From JAVJRN01 sp040218415 (GTDB taxonomy: Bacteria; Bacteroidota; Bacteroidia; Cytophagales; Cyclobacteriaceae), in NCBI GenBank assembly GCA_040218415.1, contig JAVJRN010000066.1:62001-126000 (forward strand): 64,000 nt of DNA. The letters run 5' to 3'. Shown here in pieces: positions 17,704 to 27,507 of this stretch. A model generated the notes under the pieces. The model did not search any database. It was not told the DNA's origin and saw only the letters and a list, made by a program, of their open reading frames with translations. The translations under genes were made by a program, and so were the position numbers. Each line of letters starts with the position of its first letter. Within the stretch, counting starts at the first letter, position 1.

Positions 17704-20700
17704 TTATTCGCTCTCAAATGGACTCAGCGATAAATTTTCCACTTTTGTTTTGTAACTATCCCAATACTTTTCAAAGTATCGCTCTGTTTTTTCATTGGCC
17801 AAAACGATCATATCCGTTGTTTTTTTAACCAATTTCGCTTCCATTGGTCCAGGCTTGTGAGTGGCATTACTTATGAACATATTGGCACTGCCATAAAGGT
17901 CGTTAACATCTAGTTCAGGATCGTCTGTTATGCCTTGCCTCTTATCCTCTTTTCCCACGTATAAGCTAAGCAGGTAATTAAGTGAGTCTTTGATTGATTT
18001 ACTTTCTTTGATTAATTCCTCAAATGCTTTTTCATCCTTCAATTTCATTCTTTCAATCATAATATCAACTCCAACAACTCCACTTTTAATCTTTTCCACC
18101 TTATCGAGCGCTAAGGATTTTAAACCTTCCAAGTCTTTCAATGCGTCATATTTAGCTTGCATAGTTTCGAGAGAAATATTTAATCGAGGATCTGCTTTTA
18201 CTTCAACCTTAGTACTGTCCGACTGATCACCAAATGTTATTTTCAAATGATAGATGCCTGGAAGAGCTGAAATACCAGAAGGTTCATTTTTATTATTTAG
18301 TGGTCTTCTGGATAAGCTAGCAACACCTTTTTCATCTAGATTCCAGTAAGTACGATGAATGCCACTCTCTTTCGGTTTTTCAAACTTCAAATTTCTGATG
18401 ACTTCACTTTTACTATTTGAAATTTGAATATACACTGAGTCAAATTTGATGTTGCTCGTACTATCTAAATCCTCTTTTTTAGGAATATTTAAGGAATAGG
18501 TGATCATGGCGCCACTTTTTCGGTTTTCTCCACTAAACATGGCATCTGCTGAAAATCGTGTACCTGTAGGTTGCTGCTCGGCTGACTGATAAGCTATAGG
18601 AGTGGGGAAGACATTGACCGTTTGATCAAGAACAGCTAGCCCTTTTTTCGCCAACTCTCGCAAAGGGCGAATGTCATCAAGAACATACGCTGCTCGACCA
18701 AACGTGCCGATAACCAAGTCTTGCTCTCTCGGATGTATCACCAAGTCCATGGTGTTGACCGTTGGATATTCATTGGTCCATTTTGTCCAGGTTTTGGTAT
18801 CATCAATAGAAACATATAAGCCATCATCTGTGCCTAAAAAGAATAAAGAAGGTTCAACAGGATCTTGTACAATAGAAAGCGTATAACCGATAACATCATT
18901 TTTATCGACTATTCTTTCCCATGTCTTTCCATAGTTTTTAGTACTAAAAGCATAAGGAGTAAAGTCAAATTTTCTATAATTATTAATGATTGCTATTGCT
19001 TCGCCCTCAGCATATTTGGATGCCTGTATTTGGGGAATCCAGCCACCTTCAGGAGCTTCCTTGATATTTTTGGAAACATTGTTCCAAGATTTCCCACCAT
19101 CTTTGGTTATTTGAATATTGCCATCATCTGTGGAAACCCAAATCAGGTTTTTGTTTAACGAGCTGGGTGCTATAGCCAAAATAGTACAGTAGTTTTCAGC
19201 ACCGGTAGCATCCATCGTTAAGCCACCGCTTTCGTATTGTTTTTGCTTTTCTTTATCGTTGGTGGTGAGATCTGGAGATATTATTTCCCAACTCAAACCT
19301 TTATTAGTGCTTTTGTGTAAAAATTGACTGCCAAAATAAATAGTGTTGTTATCAAAAGGGTCTTGAGCAATTGCTGCATTCCAATTGAATCTCAATTTTT
19401 CTTCTAACAATGGTTCCTGCGGCTTCACATATTCAAAATATCCAGTTTGCCTGTCATATCTGCCAACCCAGCCTTCTTGCGATAGGCTGTAGCCAAAGCG
19501 GTTATCATCAGGATCAGGGACAACATCGAACCCATCGCCAAATGAAATCTCCTGCCAATAGCTGTTTCTTATTCCTTGGTCTTTCCAAACATATGCAGGG
19601 CCAGCCCATGAGCCATTGTCCTGCATTCCGCCGTATACATTGTAGGGAATATCGTCATCTACTGCAATATGATAAAACTGCGCTACGGGAATATTCTCGA
19701 CAAAGCGCCAGGTATTACCACGATCACGAGAAATATTTAAGCCACCGTCATTTCCCTCAATAATATAAGTTGGATCCTCCGGGTGAATCCACCATGCATG
19801 ATGATCTGGATGTACACCACGATTGGAATTGTAAGCAGGCATTAACCTTGAAAATGATTGACCTCCATCATTACTCACATTCACATATGTGTAAATGGTG
19901 TAAAGTCTAAATTCATTTTTAGGATCTACCCTTAAATCACTGTAATAAAATGGGCGATTGCCAATTTCATCTTTATCATTAATTTTTTTCCATTTAAAAC
20001 CTCCATCTTCAGATTTGTATAAGGCGTTTTTCTTGGACTCAATAAGTGCATAAACTACGTTTGGATTACTAGGAGCAACCGCAAGCCCAATTCTCCCAAG
20101 ATTACCTTCTGGAAGACCATCTTCTTCAGTTCTTTTTGTCCAAGTATCGCCACCATCATAAGTAATGTACAGGCCAGAACCCTCACCGCCCGAATTGAAA
20201 AACCAAGGCTGGCGATAATGCTCCCACATTCCTGCATATAATTTGTTAGGATTTGTAGGATCCATGACAAGTTCTGCACAACCAGTTTTTTCATTATTGA
20301 ACAAAATTTGCTTCCAAGATTTACCGCCATCTTCTGTTTTATAAACGCCTCTTTCTTTATGTATACCCCAAGGCGAGCCAATGGCAGCTACGTATACATT
20401 GTCTGGGTTGGAGGGATCAATGACGATTCGATGAATATTTCTTGTTTTTTCAAGTCCCATTTTTATCCAAGACTTTCCTGCATCTAAGCTTTTGTAAATG
20501 CCATCGCCACCATTTAAGGAGTTGCGCGGATTACCCTCTCCAGTTCCTGCCCAAATAACCGAAGGATTTGATTGTTGGATGGCAATAGCGCCTATAGAAG
20601 CCGTTGATTGTTTGTCAAACAATGATTCCCAGCTTGTTCCTCCATTTTGAGATTTCCAAATACCTCCAGATGCCGTACCTACATAAATGGTGTTTGGTTG

Positions 20701-20850
20701 ATGATTCACTACGTCTATAGTAGTAACTCTGCCGGCCATCCCAGCCGGGCCTATACTTCTCGGTGCTAGCCCTTTTAATTTATCCATATCCAGTTTCTGA
20801 CCAAAGGACATCATTGGAATTAAAAAAAACAGAATTATGAGTCTTTTCAT
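17704..20850 (-). CDS. Secreted sortilin/VPS10-type beta-propeller protein
   Basis: This 1048-residue exported protein has a signal peptide (cleavage after SFG, about residue 17). About 700 residues of BNR/Asp-box and VPS10-like propeller repeats follow, with many S-x-D-x-G-x-x-W copies such as SQNGGTSWE, SLDAGKSWI, TEDGGKSWK and TYDGGDTWT. The last 300 residues contain a beta domain (about 770-880) and a helical tail. Such proteins are common in marine Bacteroidota and annotated as glycosyl hydrolases or sortilins, but I see no glycosidase active site. No T9SS sorting signal is at the C-terminus, so it probably stays in the periplasm or envelope. Confidence 0.88.
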   Translation of the reverse strand: MKRLIILFFLIPMMSFGQKLDMDKLKGLAPRSIGPAGMAGRVTTIDVVNHQPNTIYVGTASGGIWKSQNGGTSWESLFDKQSTASIGAIAIQQSNPSVIWAGTGEGNPRNSLNGGDGIYKSLDAGKSWIKMGLEKTRNIHRIVIDPSNPDNVYVAAIGSPWGIHKERGVYKTEDGGKSWKQILFNNEKTGCAELVMDPTNPNKLYAGMWEHYRQPWFFNSGGEGSGLYITYDGGDTWTKRTEEDGLPEGNLGRIGLAVAPSNPNVVYALIESKKNALYKSEDGGFKWKKINDKDEIGNRPFYYSDLRVDPKNEFRLYTIYTYVNVSNDGGQSFSRLMPAYNSNRGVHPDHHAWWIHPEDPTYIIEGNDGGLNISRDRGNTWRFVENIPVAQFYHIAVDDDIPYNVYGGMQDNGSWAGPAYVWKDQGIRNSYWQEISFGDGFDVVPDPDDNRFGYSLSQEGWVGRYDRQTGYFEYVKPQEPLLEEKLRFNWNAAIAQDPFDNNTIYFGSQFLHKSTNKGLSWEIISPDLTTNDKEKQKQYESGGLTMDATGAENYCTILAIAPSSLNKNLIWVSTDDGNIQITKDGGKSWNNVSKNIKEAPEGGWIPQIQASKYAEGEAIAIINNYRKFDFTPYAFSTKNYGKTWERIVDKNDVIGYTLSIVQDPVEPSLFFLGTDDGLYVSIDDTKTWTKWTNEYPTVNTMDLVIHPREQDLVIGTFGRAAYVLDDIRPLRELAKKGLAVLDQTVNVFPTPIAYQSAEQQPTGTRFSADAMFSGENRKSGAMITYSLNIPKKEDLDSTSNIKFDSVYIQISNSKSEVIRNLKFEKPKESGIHRTYWNLDEKGVASLSRRPLNNKNEPSGISALPGIYHLKITFGDQSDSTKVEVKADPRLNISLETMQAKYDALKDLEGLKSLALDKVEKIKSGVVGVDIMIERMKLKDEKAFEELIKESKSIKDSLNYLLSLYVGKEDKRQGITDDPELDVNDLYGSANMFISNATHKPGPMEAKLVKKTTDMIVLANEKTERYFEKYWDSYKTKVENLSLSPFESE

Positions 20851-21057
20851 AGCTATATCATTTGCGATAAACTTAAATGAAAATTTCAGAATAAACTACT
20901 TTAACTTGAAAGGCGGCTTGTCCTTCAAATAGACGGTTTCATAGAAAGTTGACAAAAAAATAAAAGACCAGAGTATGCTAATCGTTGATAAAATATTTTT
21001 CTTTATGAACTTACCGCCGAACTTGTTATCAACCATCAAGATAATTCCTAAAAAAAG

Positions 21058-23571
21058 ATGATTAAAAATCTTACTATTCGTCAAAGAATGATGTATTTCA
21101 TTCTGGGTACAACAATTATTATATATCTCATTGCCTTTGGGCTGATTGCCAATAGAGTGCAAAATCAGGCGATTATTGAAGGGCAGAAGCTTGCTGCCGT
21201 GGCTGTGAAGGAGAAAGCAGAAGAAATTAAAAAGGTGTTAAACGAAGATTTGGCGATTGCGCGAACAATGGCGATTGCAGTGAAATCATATCTTAGTCTG
21301 CCTACCGATCAGCGGAATCAACTTCGAAAAACGCTCATGCTCGATGTATTGAAGTCAAATGATAAATATGATGCGGTGTGGATGAGTTATGAAAAATGGG
21401 CGATAGATCCCAAATGGAATAAAACGCATGGCAGAGAGCGAGCGACTTACTACATAAAAGATGGTGAAATCAATGAACACGTACGGCTTGATAATTTGGA
21501 TGCAGATCCTGAAAGCGGTTTGTATTCACAGATAAAAAAGTACAAATATGAAACCATAGGTGAGCCGTATGAATTTCAAGCTTATGGCGGTTCTACGGAT
21601 AAACAACTCTTAGGTATATCACCAACAGTGCCATTTATGATCAATGATCGCTTTGCCGGATTAATTGGTACTGACATGTTTCTCGATGACTTTAAATCAA
21701 TGTCCAACATCGATTTCTATGATAGAGGATTTGCTTTTTTAGTGTCTAATAATGGCACAATTATTACGCATAAAAACACCAAACTGGCCAACACTTCATT
21801 GGATTCCTTGGGTATAGGGAAAAAGGAGTCTTTACAAGTAATGAAAAAAGTAAGAGAAGGAAAGCAATTTTATTTCAAAACATTTGATGATTACTACAAC
21901 GAGGAAACCTTTTTTGCCTTTGAGCCAATCATGATCGGCGAGTCTCAAACCCCATGGTCGGTCGCCATTGTCGTTCCTATTTCTGAAATTACCCGTTCGT
22001 ATGAAGATTCTGGTTTCATCACCATGATCATAGGAATTTTTGGCCTGATTATTCTTTTCTTAATCGTATTTTATATATCCAACACCATATCAAAATCTTT
22101 ACAAAGTGCCATAAGTGTACTTACCAGGCTTTCTCAGGGAGATGTGTCAATTTCTGAAGACTTGCATGTAAAAGGTAAGGACGAATTATCTCAGATCGCT
22201 CGCTCTGTAAATTCACTTGTGGCCGACCTGAAGTTGAAAGCCAATTTTGCTGAAAGAATTGGTGAGGGTGAGCTTAAAGCTGAATTTAAGCAATCGGGTG
22301 AAAATGATATTCTTGGTAAATCATTGTTATTGATGAGGGAAAACCTCCGCAAGGTCATAGATGAAACGCAAATTATCGTGAATAAGGCGGGCAAGGATGG
22401 TGATCTATCCGCAAGAGTAAATATCATGGATAATCATGGCGCTTGGAGCGAGTTTGGTGCATCGTTAAATGAGCTTTTAGAAACAATTTCAATTCCATTT
22501 AATAAGGTCAATGAAGTGGTCAATGCGATGGCCGCTGGTGATCTGACGAAAAGCTATGATATTGATGCTAAGGGTGATATCGCCAATTTGGCCGAGAACC
22601 TTAATCTAGCGTTGCGTAGCTTAAACGAGTTGATTGCCCAAATTGCAGAAGTTGCCAATGTGGTTGAAAGCAGCTCTACGGATATGCTTACCACAAGTGA
22701 AGAGATGAACTTGAATACTACCGAAATAGCTTCTTCTATTTCTGAAATGAGCAACGGCGCTCAAAACCAAGTGATGAAAGTAGACGAAGCTTCTAGCCTT
22801 GTAGAAGGCATTTTGAAATCAAGTTCAGAAATGGGCGAGCAAGCCGTAAACATCAATGAAGCCGCCAATGGGGGAATGAAAAATAGCGAAGAGGGCATGA
22901 ATCTCGTGAAAAAAATGGGATTTAGTATGAGTGATATTTCTGCATTTTCCACGGATACATACAATTCGATAAAAGTATTAACAAAGCGTTCAGATGAAAT
23001 TTCAAGTGTCCTTAGTGTAATCACTGATATAGCGTCTCAAACAAATTTGCTGGCACTGAATGCTGCCATTGAAGCGGCTCAAGCAGGCGATGCTGGTAGG
23101 GGTTTTGCTGTTGTGGCTGAAGAGATAAGAAAACTGGCAGAAGGATCTAGAAATTCCGCTAAAGAAATAGAAACACTGATTAGAGATGTTCAAAATGATG
23201 TGCAAACAGCATCTTCGGCCATTAATATGATGAAAGCGAGCGTAGACTCGGGGGAGGCGGCTTCTAAGTCAGCATCGGCTGCTTTTACTTCAATTATCAA
23301 ATCTTCTTCGGATACTTTACTCATGTCAGAAGAGATAAATAAGCGCGTAGAAAGGCAATTGAACGACATTAGGAGTGTGGTGGCTATTACAGAATCGGTG
23401 GTAGTTATAGCAGAACAAACAGCTGCGGGAACAGAAGAGATCGCCAGTTCCGCATCGGAGTTGTCGTCCGGAATGTCGGGTTATGGGGAACGTAATCAAG
23501 AACTCAATAAGCTTGCAAAGGAGCTCATTGAAAAAGTCTCAAAATTCACTTTAGAAAATGGTGTGCTTTGA
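21058..23571 (+). CDS. Methyl-accepting chemotaxis protein with periplasmic Cache domain
   Basis: This 837-residue receptor has TM1 at about 12-31, a periplasmic dCache-like sensor (35-315; contains YEKWAIDPKW and LIGTDMFLDDF), TM2 at about 320-342, then a HAMP (343-395). A second HAMP-like stretch (about 470-525, VNAMAAGDLTKSYDIDAKGD) and a long signalling coiled coil follow. The tip that binds CheA/CheW is intact (SQTNLLALNAAIEAAQAGDA, then RGFAVVAEEIRKLA, 660-694). There is no C-terminal CheR-tether pentapeptide. It is the only MCP in the cluster and its stop overlaps the next gene's TTG start. Confidence 0.95.
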   Translation: MIKNLTIRQRMMYFILGTTIIIYLIAFGLIANRVQNQAIIEGQKLAAVAVKEKAEEIKKVLNEDLAIARTMAIAVKSYLSLPTDQRNQLRKTLMLDVLKSNDKYDAVWMSYEKWAIDPKWNKTHGRERATYYIKDGEINEHVRLDNLDADPESGLYSQIKKYKYETIGEPYEFQAYGGSTDKQLLGISPTVPFMINDRFAGLIGTDMFLDDFKSMSNIDFYDRGFAFLVSNNGTIITHKNTKLANTSLDSLGIGKKESLQVMKKVREGKQFYFKTFDDYYNEETFFAFEPIMIGESQTPWSVAIVVPISEITRSYEDSGFITMIIGIFGLIILFLIVFYISNTISKSLQSAISVLTRLSQGDVSISEDLHVKGKDELSQIARSVNSLVADLKLKANFAERIGEGELKAEFKQSGENDILGKSLLLMRENLRKVIDETQIIVNKAGKDGDLSARVNIMDNHGAWSEFGASLNELLETISIPFNKVNEVVNAMAAGDLTKSYDIDAKGDIANLAENLNLALRSLNELIAQIAEVANVVESSSTDMLTTSEEMNLNTTEIASSISEMSNGAQNQVMKVDEASSLVEGILKSSSEMGEQAVNINEAANGGMKNSEEGMNLVKKMGFSMSDISAFSTDTYNSIKVLTKRSDEISSVLSVITDIASQTNLLALNAAIEAAQAGDAGRGFAVVAEEIRKLAEGSRNSAKEIETLIRDVQNDVQTASSAINMMKASVDSGEAASKSASAAFTSIIKSSSDTLLMSEEINKRVERQLNDIRSVVAITESVVVIAEQTAAGTEEIASSASELSSGMSGYGERNQELNKLAKELIEKVSKFTLENGVL

Positions 23572-24071
23572 TAATAGAAAATGACTTTAAGGATAACTGG
23601 GCAGAAATAGCGTCTCGCACCAAACTAAAACATCTTCAGAGAGAAGAAGTACAAGAGAAAGAAACACTTGTTGTTATCAACGTCCTTGACCATCAATATG
23701 CTTTAACGATCAATGAAATAAAGGAAATTATTGCCGTCCCACATATTACGCCAATTCCTCAAACACCAAAATATATCATGGGAGTTGGAAATATTAGGGG
23801 TAATGTTTTCGCTTTATTGGATCTCAATAAGAGAATCTTGAAAGAACCTTTTGGGATAAACAAATTTGTTGTTGTACTTAAGAGCGCTGAATTGAAACTA
23901 GGACTGTTGATCAATAATCCACCTGAGACTTTTGTTGTTGAAAAGGCAAAAATCAACTATTCCAGTGCCGTCCTACAACCTCTGTCAAAAGAGGACGATT
24001 TTATTAAAGGTATATATAAGCAGGAGGAGAGAATGATCTTTCTATTGGATATTAATAAGATTGCAAGTTGA
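23568..24071 (+). CDS. cheW: CheW coupling protein (first copy), TTG start
   Basis: This 167-residue CheW-like protein links receptor to CheA. The domain spans about 30-165 (VVINVLDHQYALTINEIKEI, then PQTPKYIMGVGNIRGNVFAL with the conserved GxxxxRG patch, then KGIYKQEERMIFLLDI). The N-terminal 30 residues are extra. The first in-frame ATG is inside the domain (residue 71), so the TTG at 23568, overlapping the MCP stop as TTGA, must be the start. This coupling probably sets a fixed ratio of CheW to receptor. A 10-base-pair hairpin follows the gene at 24079-24100. Confidence 0.9.
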   Translation: MIIENDFKDNWAEIASRTKLKHLQREEVQEKETLVVINVLDHQYALTINEIKEIIAVPHITPIPQTPKYIMGVGNIRGNVFALLDLNKRILKEPFGINKFVVVLKSAELKLGLLINNPPETFVVEKAKINYSSAVLQPLSKEDDFIKGIYKQEERMIFLLDINKIAS

Positions 24072-24078
24072 TTTTTGA

Positions 24079-24100
24079 TGGAAGTCATTTATGATTTCCA
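24079..24100 (+). repeat. Hairpin between the two cheW genes
   Basis: TGGAAGTCAT (24079-24088) pairs with ATGATTTCCA (24091-24100), with one G-T position and a 2-base loop. It sits in the 113-base gap that breaks the otherwise tight packing. There is no T-run after it, so it is a candidate RNA-processing or attenuation element rather than a full terminator. Confidence 0.35.
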
Positions 24101-24184
24101 GCTTTGTTGGAACAGGATCTATAAGTGTGATGATAATACTTAAATCTCTTATTTTTAATTTGAAGATTGGATAAAAAATAATAA

Positions 24185-24736
24185 ATGACGAAAGCTATTT
24201 TCCCTGATTTTAATGATCCTGACGACATCAGAAGAAAAAATCTTCATGAACAGTTTTATCATGAAATCACCCAATTACATTCTGAAAAAGTACAACTCGT
24301 CGTATTCACTCTTGAAAATTTAAAATTTGCAATCGAAATAGAAAAAGTAGATGAAGTGGTGGTATCACCTAAAATACATCAGCTACCAAAGAGCCCTGCT
24401 TATGTTCCTGGTATTGCGGATATTCGAGGAACGGATATCGTTATTCTTGATCTTGCACTGAAATTAGGCCTAACAAATGAATCAGATCAACCTAAGATTT
24501 ATGCATATACCATAGTAGTAGCCAGCCAACGATTTACGATAGGAATTTTGACCAACGAAATCCCCACTAACATAAAAATTGCAGGAGCTAACATTCAACC
24601 CACAGGATTGGATATTTCAGGAAGTCCAGAAGATGAGACTTATATTAAAGGAATAATAACACATAATGGAGATAAAGTTTATTTTATTGATATCGACGAA
24701 TTATTAGAGGGCGACAGAACAGAAAACAATAAATAG
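24185..24736 (+). CDS. CheW-like coupling protein (second copy)
   Basis: This 183-residue protein is a divergent CheW. The N-terminal 35 residues are charged, then LVVFTLENLKFAIEIEKVDE, PKSPAYVPGIADIRGTDIVI (the CheW receptor/CheA contact region) and TYIKGIITHNGDKVYFIDID. It differs clearly from the first CheW, so the two are old paralogs and may couple different kinases or receptors. The start codon is ATG; its TAG stop at 24734-24736 directly abuts the TTG start of cheB. Confidence 0.9.
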   Translation: MTKAIFPDFNDPDDIRRKNLHEQFYHEITQLHSEKVQLVVFTLENLKFAIEIEKVDEVVVSPKIHQLPKSPAYVPGIADIRGTDIVILDLALKLGLTNESDQPKIYAYTIVVASQRFTIGILTNEIPTNIKIAGANIQPTGLDISGSPEDETYIKGIITHNGDKVYFIDIDELLEGDRTENNK

Positions 24737-25789
24737 TTGAGACTTTTTAAAAAGGAAATAGGAATATTGATCGTTGACGACTCTGCCTTCATGAGGCTGT
24801 TGATCGCTGATTTATTGTCTCAAGAATCGAGTTTTAGAGTTTTGGGAACTGCTAATAATGGCAAAGAGGCCTTGGAGCAAACAATAGCGTTGAAACCTGA
24901 TATTGTGCTCATGGATATGACTATGGCAGATTATGATGGCCTATACGGAGTGGAACATATCATGAGAGTCCAGCCAACACCTATTTTGATTTTAAGTTCC
25001 TTGGGCAATACCGACCTTCATCCAATTTTTGATGCACTCAGGTTGGGCGCTGTTGATTATATCAATAAGCCAAAAAGAGGCGGTTCAAAAATTCGTGAAA
25101 TGAATGAGGAGATCATTCAATGCATCAAAAAAGTAGCGCATGCTAAACCGAAAAGAATCAATATTCTTGACGAAAATATAAACGAAAAGGAGCCGCTGTT
25201 AAAAGGGCAAACCAAGTTTGACATTATCATTATTGGAGCATCTACAGGTGGACCGAGTGCTATTGAAAAAATAGTCGTCAACCTGCCAAAAGATTTAAAT
25301 ACTCCGGTTGTCATTATTCAACACATGCCGGAAAATTTTATTCCTTCTTTTGCTTCCAGGTTAAATGACCTTAGTCCGCTAGAAGTTCGAGTTGCACAAA
25401 TCGGCCAAAAATTAGATGCGGGCACGATACTCATTGCTCCAGGAAACTTCAATATTATTTTAGATAAAAATTCTAATTCAGAATATACTATTGCTTCAAC
25501 ATCTGAGGTTTTTAAGGAATATAATAATCCTTCAATAAACGCTTTTATGATTTCAGCCGGAAAGCTTAGTGGAGAAAAATGCTTAGCTATAATTTTAACA
25601 GGAATGGGAAAAGATGGGGGTAGAGGCATTAAATTAATCAAAGAGCATGGTGGTAGTACCATCGCACAAGATGAGTCTTCAAGTATCATTTTTGGAATGC
25701 CCAAACATGCCATCGCTCTTGGCGCCATAGACCAAGTGCTGTCGATAGGTGAAATTGCCAACGGAATTGTTAAAATGGTCAAGAAATGA
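24737..25789 (+). CDS. cheB: Chemotaxis protein-glutamate methylesterase CheB, TTG start
   Basis: This 350-residue protein has a receiver domain (about 8-125; acidic pocket VDDSAFM, phospho-acceptor Asp60 in VLMDMTMADYDG, Lys in NKPKRGG). A linker leads to the methylesterase domain (161-348) with catalytic Ser169 (GASTGGP), His196 (IIQHMP) and Asp293 (TGMGKDGGRG). It removes methyl groups from, and deamidates, the MCP to reset sensitivity. No ATG lies in frame before the receiver, so translation begins at TTG 24737, immediately after the cheW2 stop. Its end overlaps cheA by four bases. Confidence 0.96.
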   Translation: MRLFKKEIGILIVDDSAFMRLLIADLLSQESSFRVLGTANNGKEALEQTIALKPDIVLMDMTMADYDGLYGVEHIMRVQPTPILILSSLGNTDLHPIFDALRLGAVDYINKPKRGGSKIREMNEEIIQCIKKVAHAKPKRINILDENINEKEPLLKGQTKFDIIIIGASTGGPSAIEKIVVNLPKDLNTPVVIIQHMPENFIPSFASRLNDLSPLEVRVAQIGQKLDAGTILIAPGNFNIILDKNSNSEYTIASTSEVFKEYNNPSINAFMISAGKLSGEKCLAIILTGMGKDGGRGIKLIKEHGGSTIAQDESSSIIFGMPKHAIALGAIDQVLSIGEIANGIVKMVKK

Positions 25790-27507
25790 GTACGAAAGAA
25801 TCAGAATACAAAGACTTATTTCTTATTGAAGCAAAAGACAATATTGAGCAGCTCAATAATCTTTTCGTTCGATTGGAAAAGAATCATAATGATGATAGAG
25901 CTATCAATGAAATATTCAGAATAACGCATACCCTCAAAGGTAACTCCATGGGGATGGGTTTTGATTCGATAAGTGAGTTGTCTCATTTGATGGAAGATGT
26001 GATGTTGGCTATTCAACAAAAGAAAATTGAACTGGATCAAGATTTATTCCAATTGATTTTCCGGGCCAATGACAAGTTGGGAGCACTGATCCTGGCTCTA
26101 GAAACGGGCAAAAGAGTAAGCTATTTAGGTATTAAGACGAGTCTTTCACTTTTCCTTGAAAAATCAGCCAAGACTGAGAGCACCACAGTTGCTGAGCAAA
26201 AGCTACCTCATGATCAAGCTTCATTGGATGAAGTTTCAGTTGAGGCGCACGAGGAGAATGAAGAAACTGATATCAATCTTTCAGACGTAATTCAAATTCC
26301 ATTAAAAAAAATGGATGAATTAATGAGTGAAATGGGGCAGATAGTCATTGAACGAGACAGGCTAATTGCGCTTAGTCAAAACAAATTGCTGCCCAGTGAA
26401 GAGCTTGAAACATTGAAAAGACTCACGTCCGATCTTCAGTACAGCATCATGAATGTGCGAATGGTGAAAGTCGGGTTTTTATTTAATAAATTTCATAGAG
26501 TCGTAAGGGATGCTGCCAATGTAGAAGGCAAAAATGTGAACCTTGAACTCAAAGGAACTGAAGTAGAAATAGATCGAAATATTCTTAAAATAATAACAGA
26601 TTCTTTGGTTCACCTTATCAGAAATGCGGTAGGACATGGGATCGAAAAAAGTGAGGATCGCCTAAAAATCGGGAAGCAAGAAACTGGTCTCATTACATTA
26701 AATGCGCAATACAGTAAGGACAGAGTAGTTATCTCGGTATCTGACGATGGTCACGGCATGAACGTAGAAAAACTCAGAGAGAAAATAGTTAAAAAGGAAC
26801 TCGTGAGTAAGGATATTGCGAATCGTTTGAAGGAATCAGAGGTGATACAATATATCTTCCATGCCGGCTTTTCTAATGCTGAGCAAATTACTACTATATC
26901 AGGAAGGGGCGTTGGCATGGATGTAGTAAAAAGAGCCGTTGAATCTGTTGGAGGACAAGTCAGAGTGAAAACGGAATTGAGCAAAGGAAGTACTATATCC
27001 ATGGAATTACCAGCTTCATTAGCACTCAAAGGCACTTTAATGGTAGCTCTGGGCGAATTTGAATATGCGATAGGATTGTCCTTTTCCGAAGCTGTAGTTA
27101 AAGTGAGGAAAGAAGACTTGACCAAATTAGGCCATACATTGATTGCTGATTTCAAAAGAGCAGCAATTACCGCTGTATTCCTAGCAGACTTATTCGACGC
27201 AGATCGGCTGGATGATTTAAAGCAAAGAGGATCCCTTCAAAAATCATTTAATACCATCACGAAAGACCAAATATTTGATATGGTAGTCGTTAATTATGGT
27301 GATAGAAAAACAGGAATTATTGTAGATCGTGTAATACAACAAAAAGAAATGATAGAAAAACCATTAGAAAAACCACTGAATAATATCAAATTAATTAGTG
27401 GCACTTCTATCATGGGTTCAGGCAAAGTCTGCCCAATTATAGATATTGGTTTTGTGATTGAGCTTATTTACGATCATCTTAGACAGTATGAAGAAGTTAT
27501 TGGATGA
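25786..27507 (+). CDS. cheA: Chemotaxis histidine kinase CheA, short form
   Basis: This 573-residue protein has an HPt P1 domain (1-115) with phosphorylated His48 in ITHTLKGNSMGMG. An acidic linker (125-165) replaces the P2 domain. Then come P3 dimerisation helices (165-230), a P4 kinase domain with HLIRNAVGHGIE (276-287), DDGHGM (320-325), GRGVGMDVV (373-381) and the P5 CheW-like domain (410-570). A typical CheA is about 650-700 residues; the shortfall is the missing P2, the usual dock for CheY and CheB. Here the receivers must dock directly. It overlaps cheB upstream and cheR downstream by ATGA. Confidence 0.96.
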   Translation: MSTKESEYKDLFLIEAKDNIEQLNNLFVRLEKNHNDDRAINEIFRITHTLKGNSMGMGFDSISELSHLMEDVMLAIQQKKIELDQDLFQLIFRANDKLGALILALETGKRVSYLGIKTSLSLFLEKSAKTESTTVAEQKLPHDQASLDEVSVEAHEENEETDINLSDVIQIPLKKMDELMSEMGQIVIERDRLIALSQNKLLPSEELETLKRLTSDLQYSIMNVRMVKVGFLFNKFHRVVRDAANVEGKNVNLELKGTEVEIDRNILKIITDSLVHLIRNAVGHGIEKSEDRLKIGKQETGLITLNAQYSKDRVVISVSDDGHGMNVEKLREKIVKKELVSKDIANRLKESEVIQYIFHAGFSNAEQITTISGRGVGMDVVKRAVESVGGQVRVKTELSKGSTISMELPASLALKGTLMVALGEFEYAIGLSFSEAVVKVRKEDLTKLGHTLIADFKRAAITAVFLADLFDADRLDDLKQRGSLQKSFNTITKDQIFDMVVVNYGDRKTGIIVDRVIQQKEMIEKPLEKPLNNIKLISGTSIMGSGKVCPIIDIGFVIELIYDHLRQYEEVIG

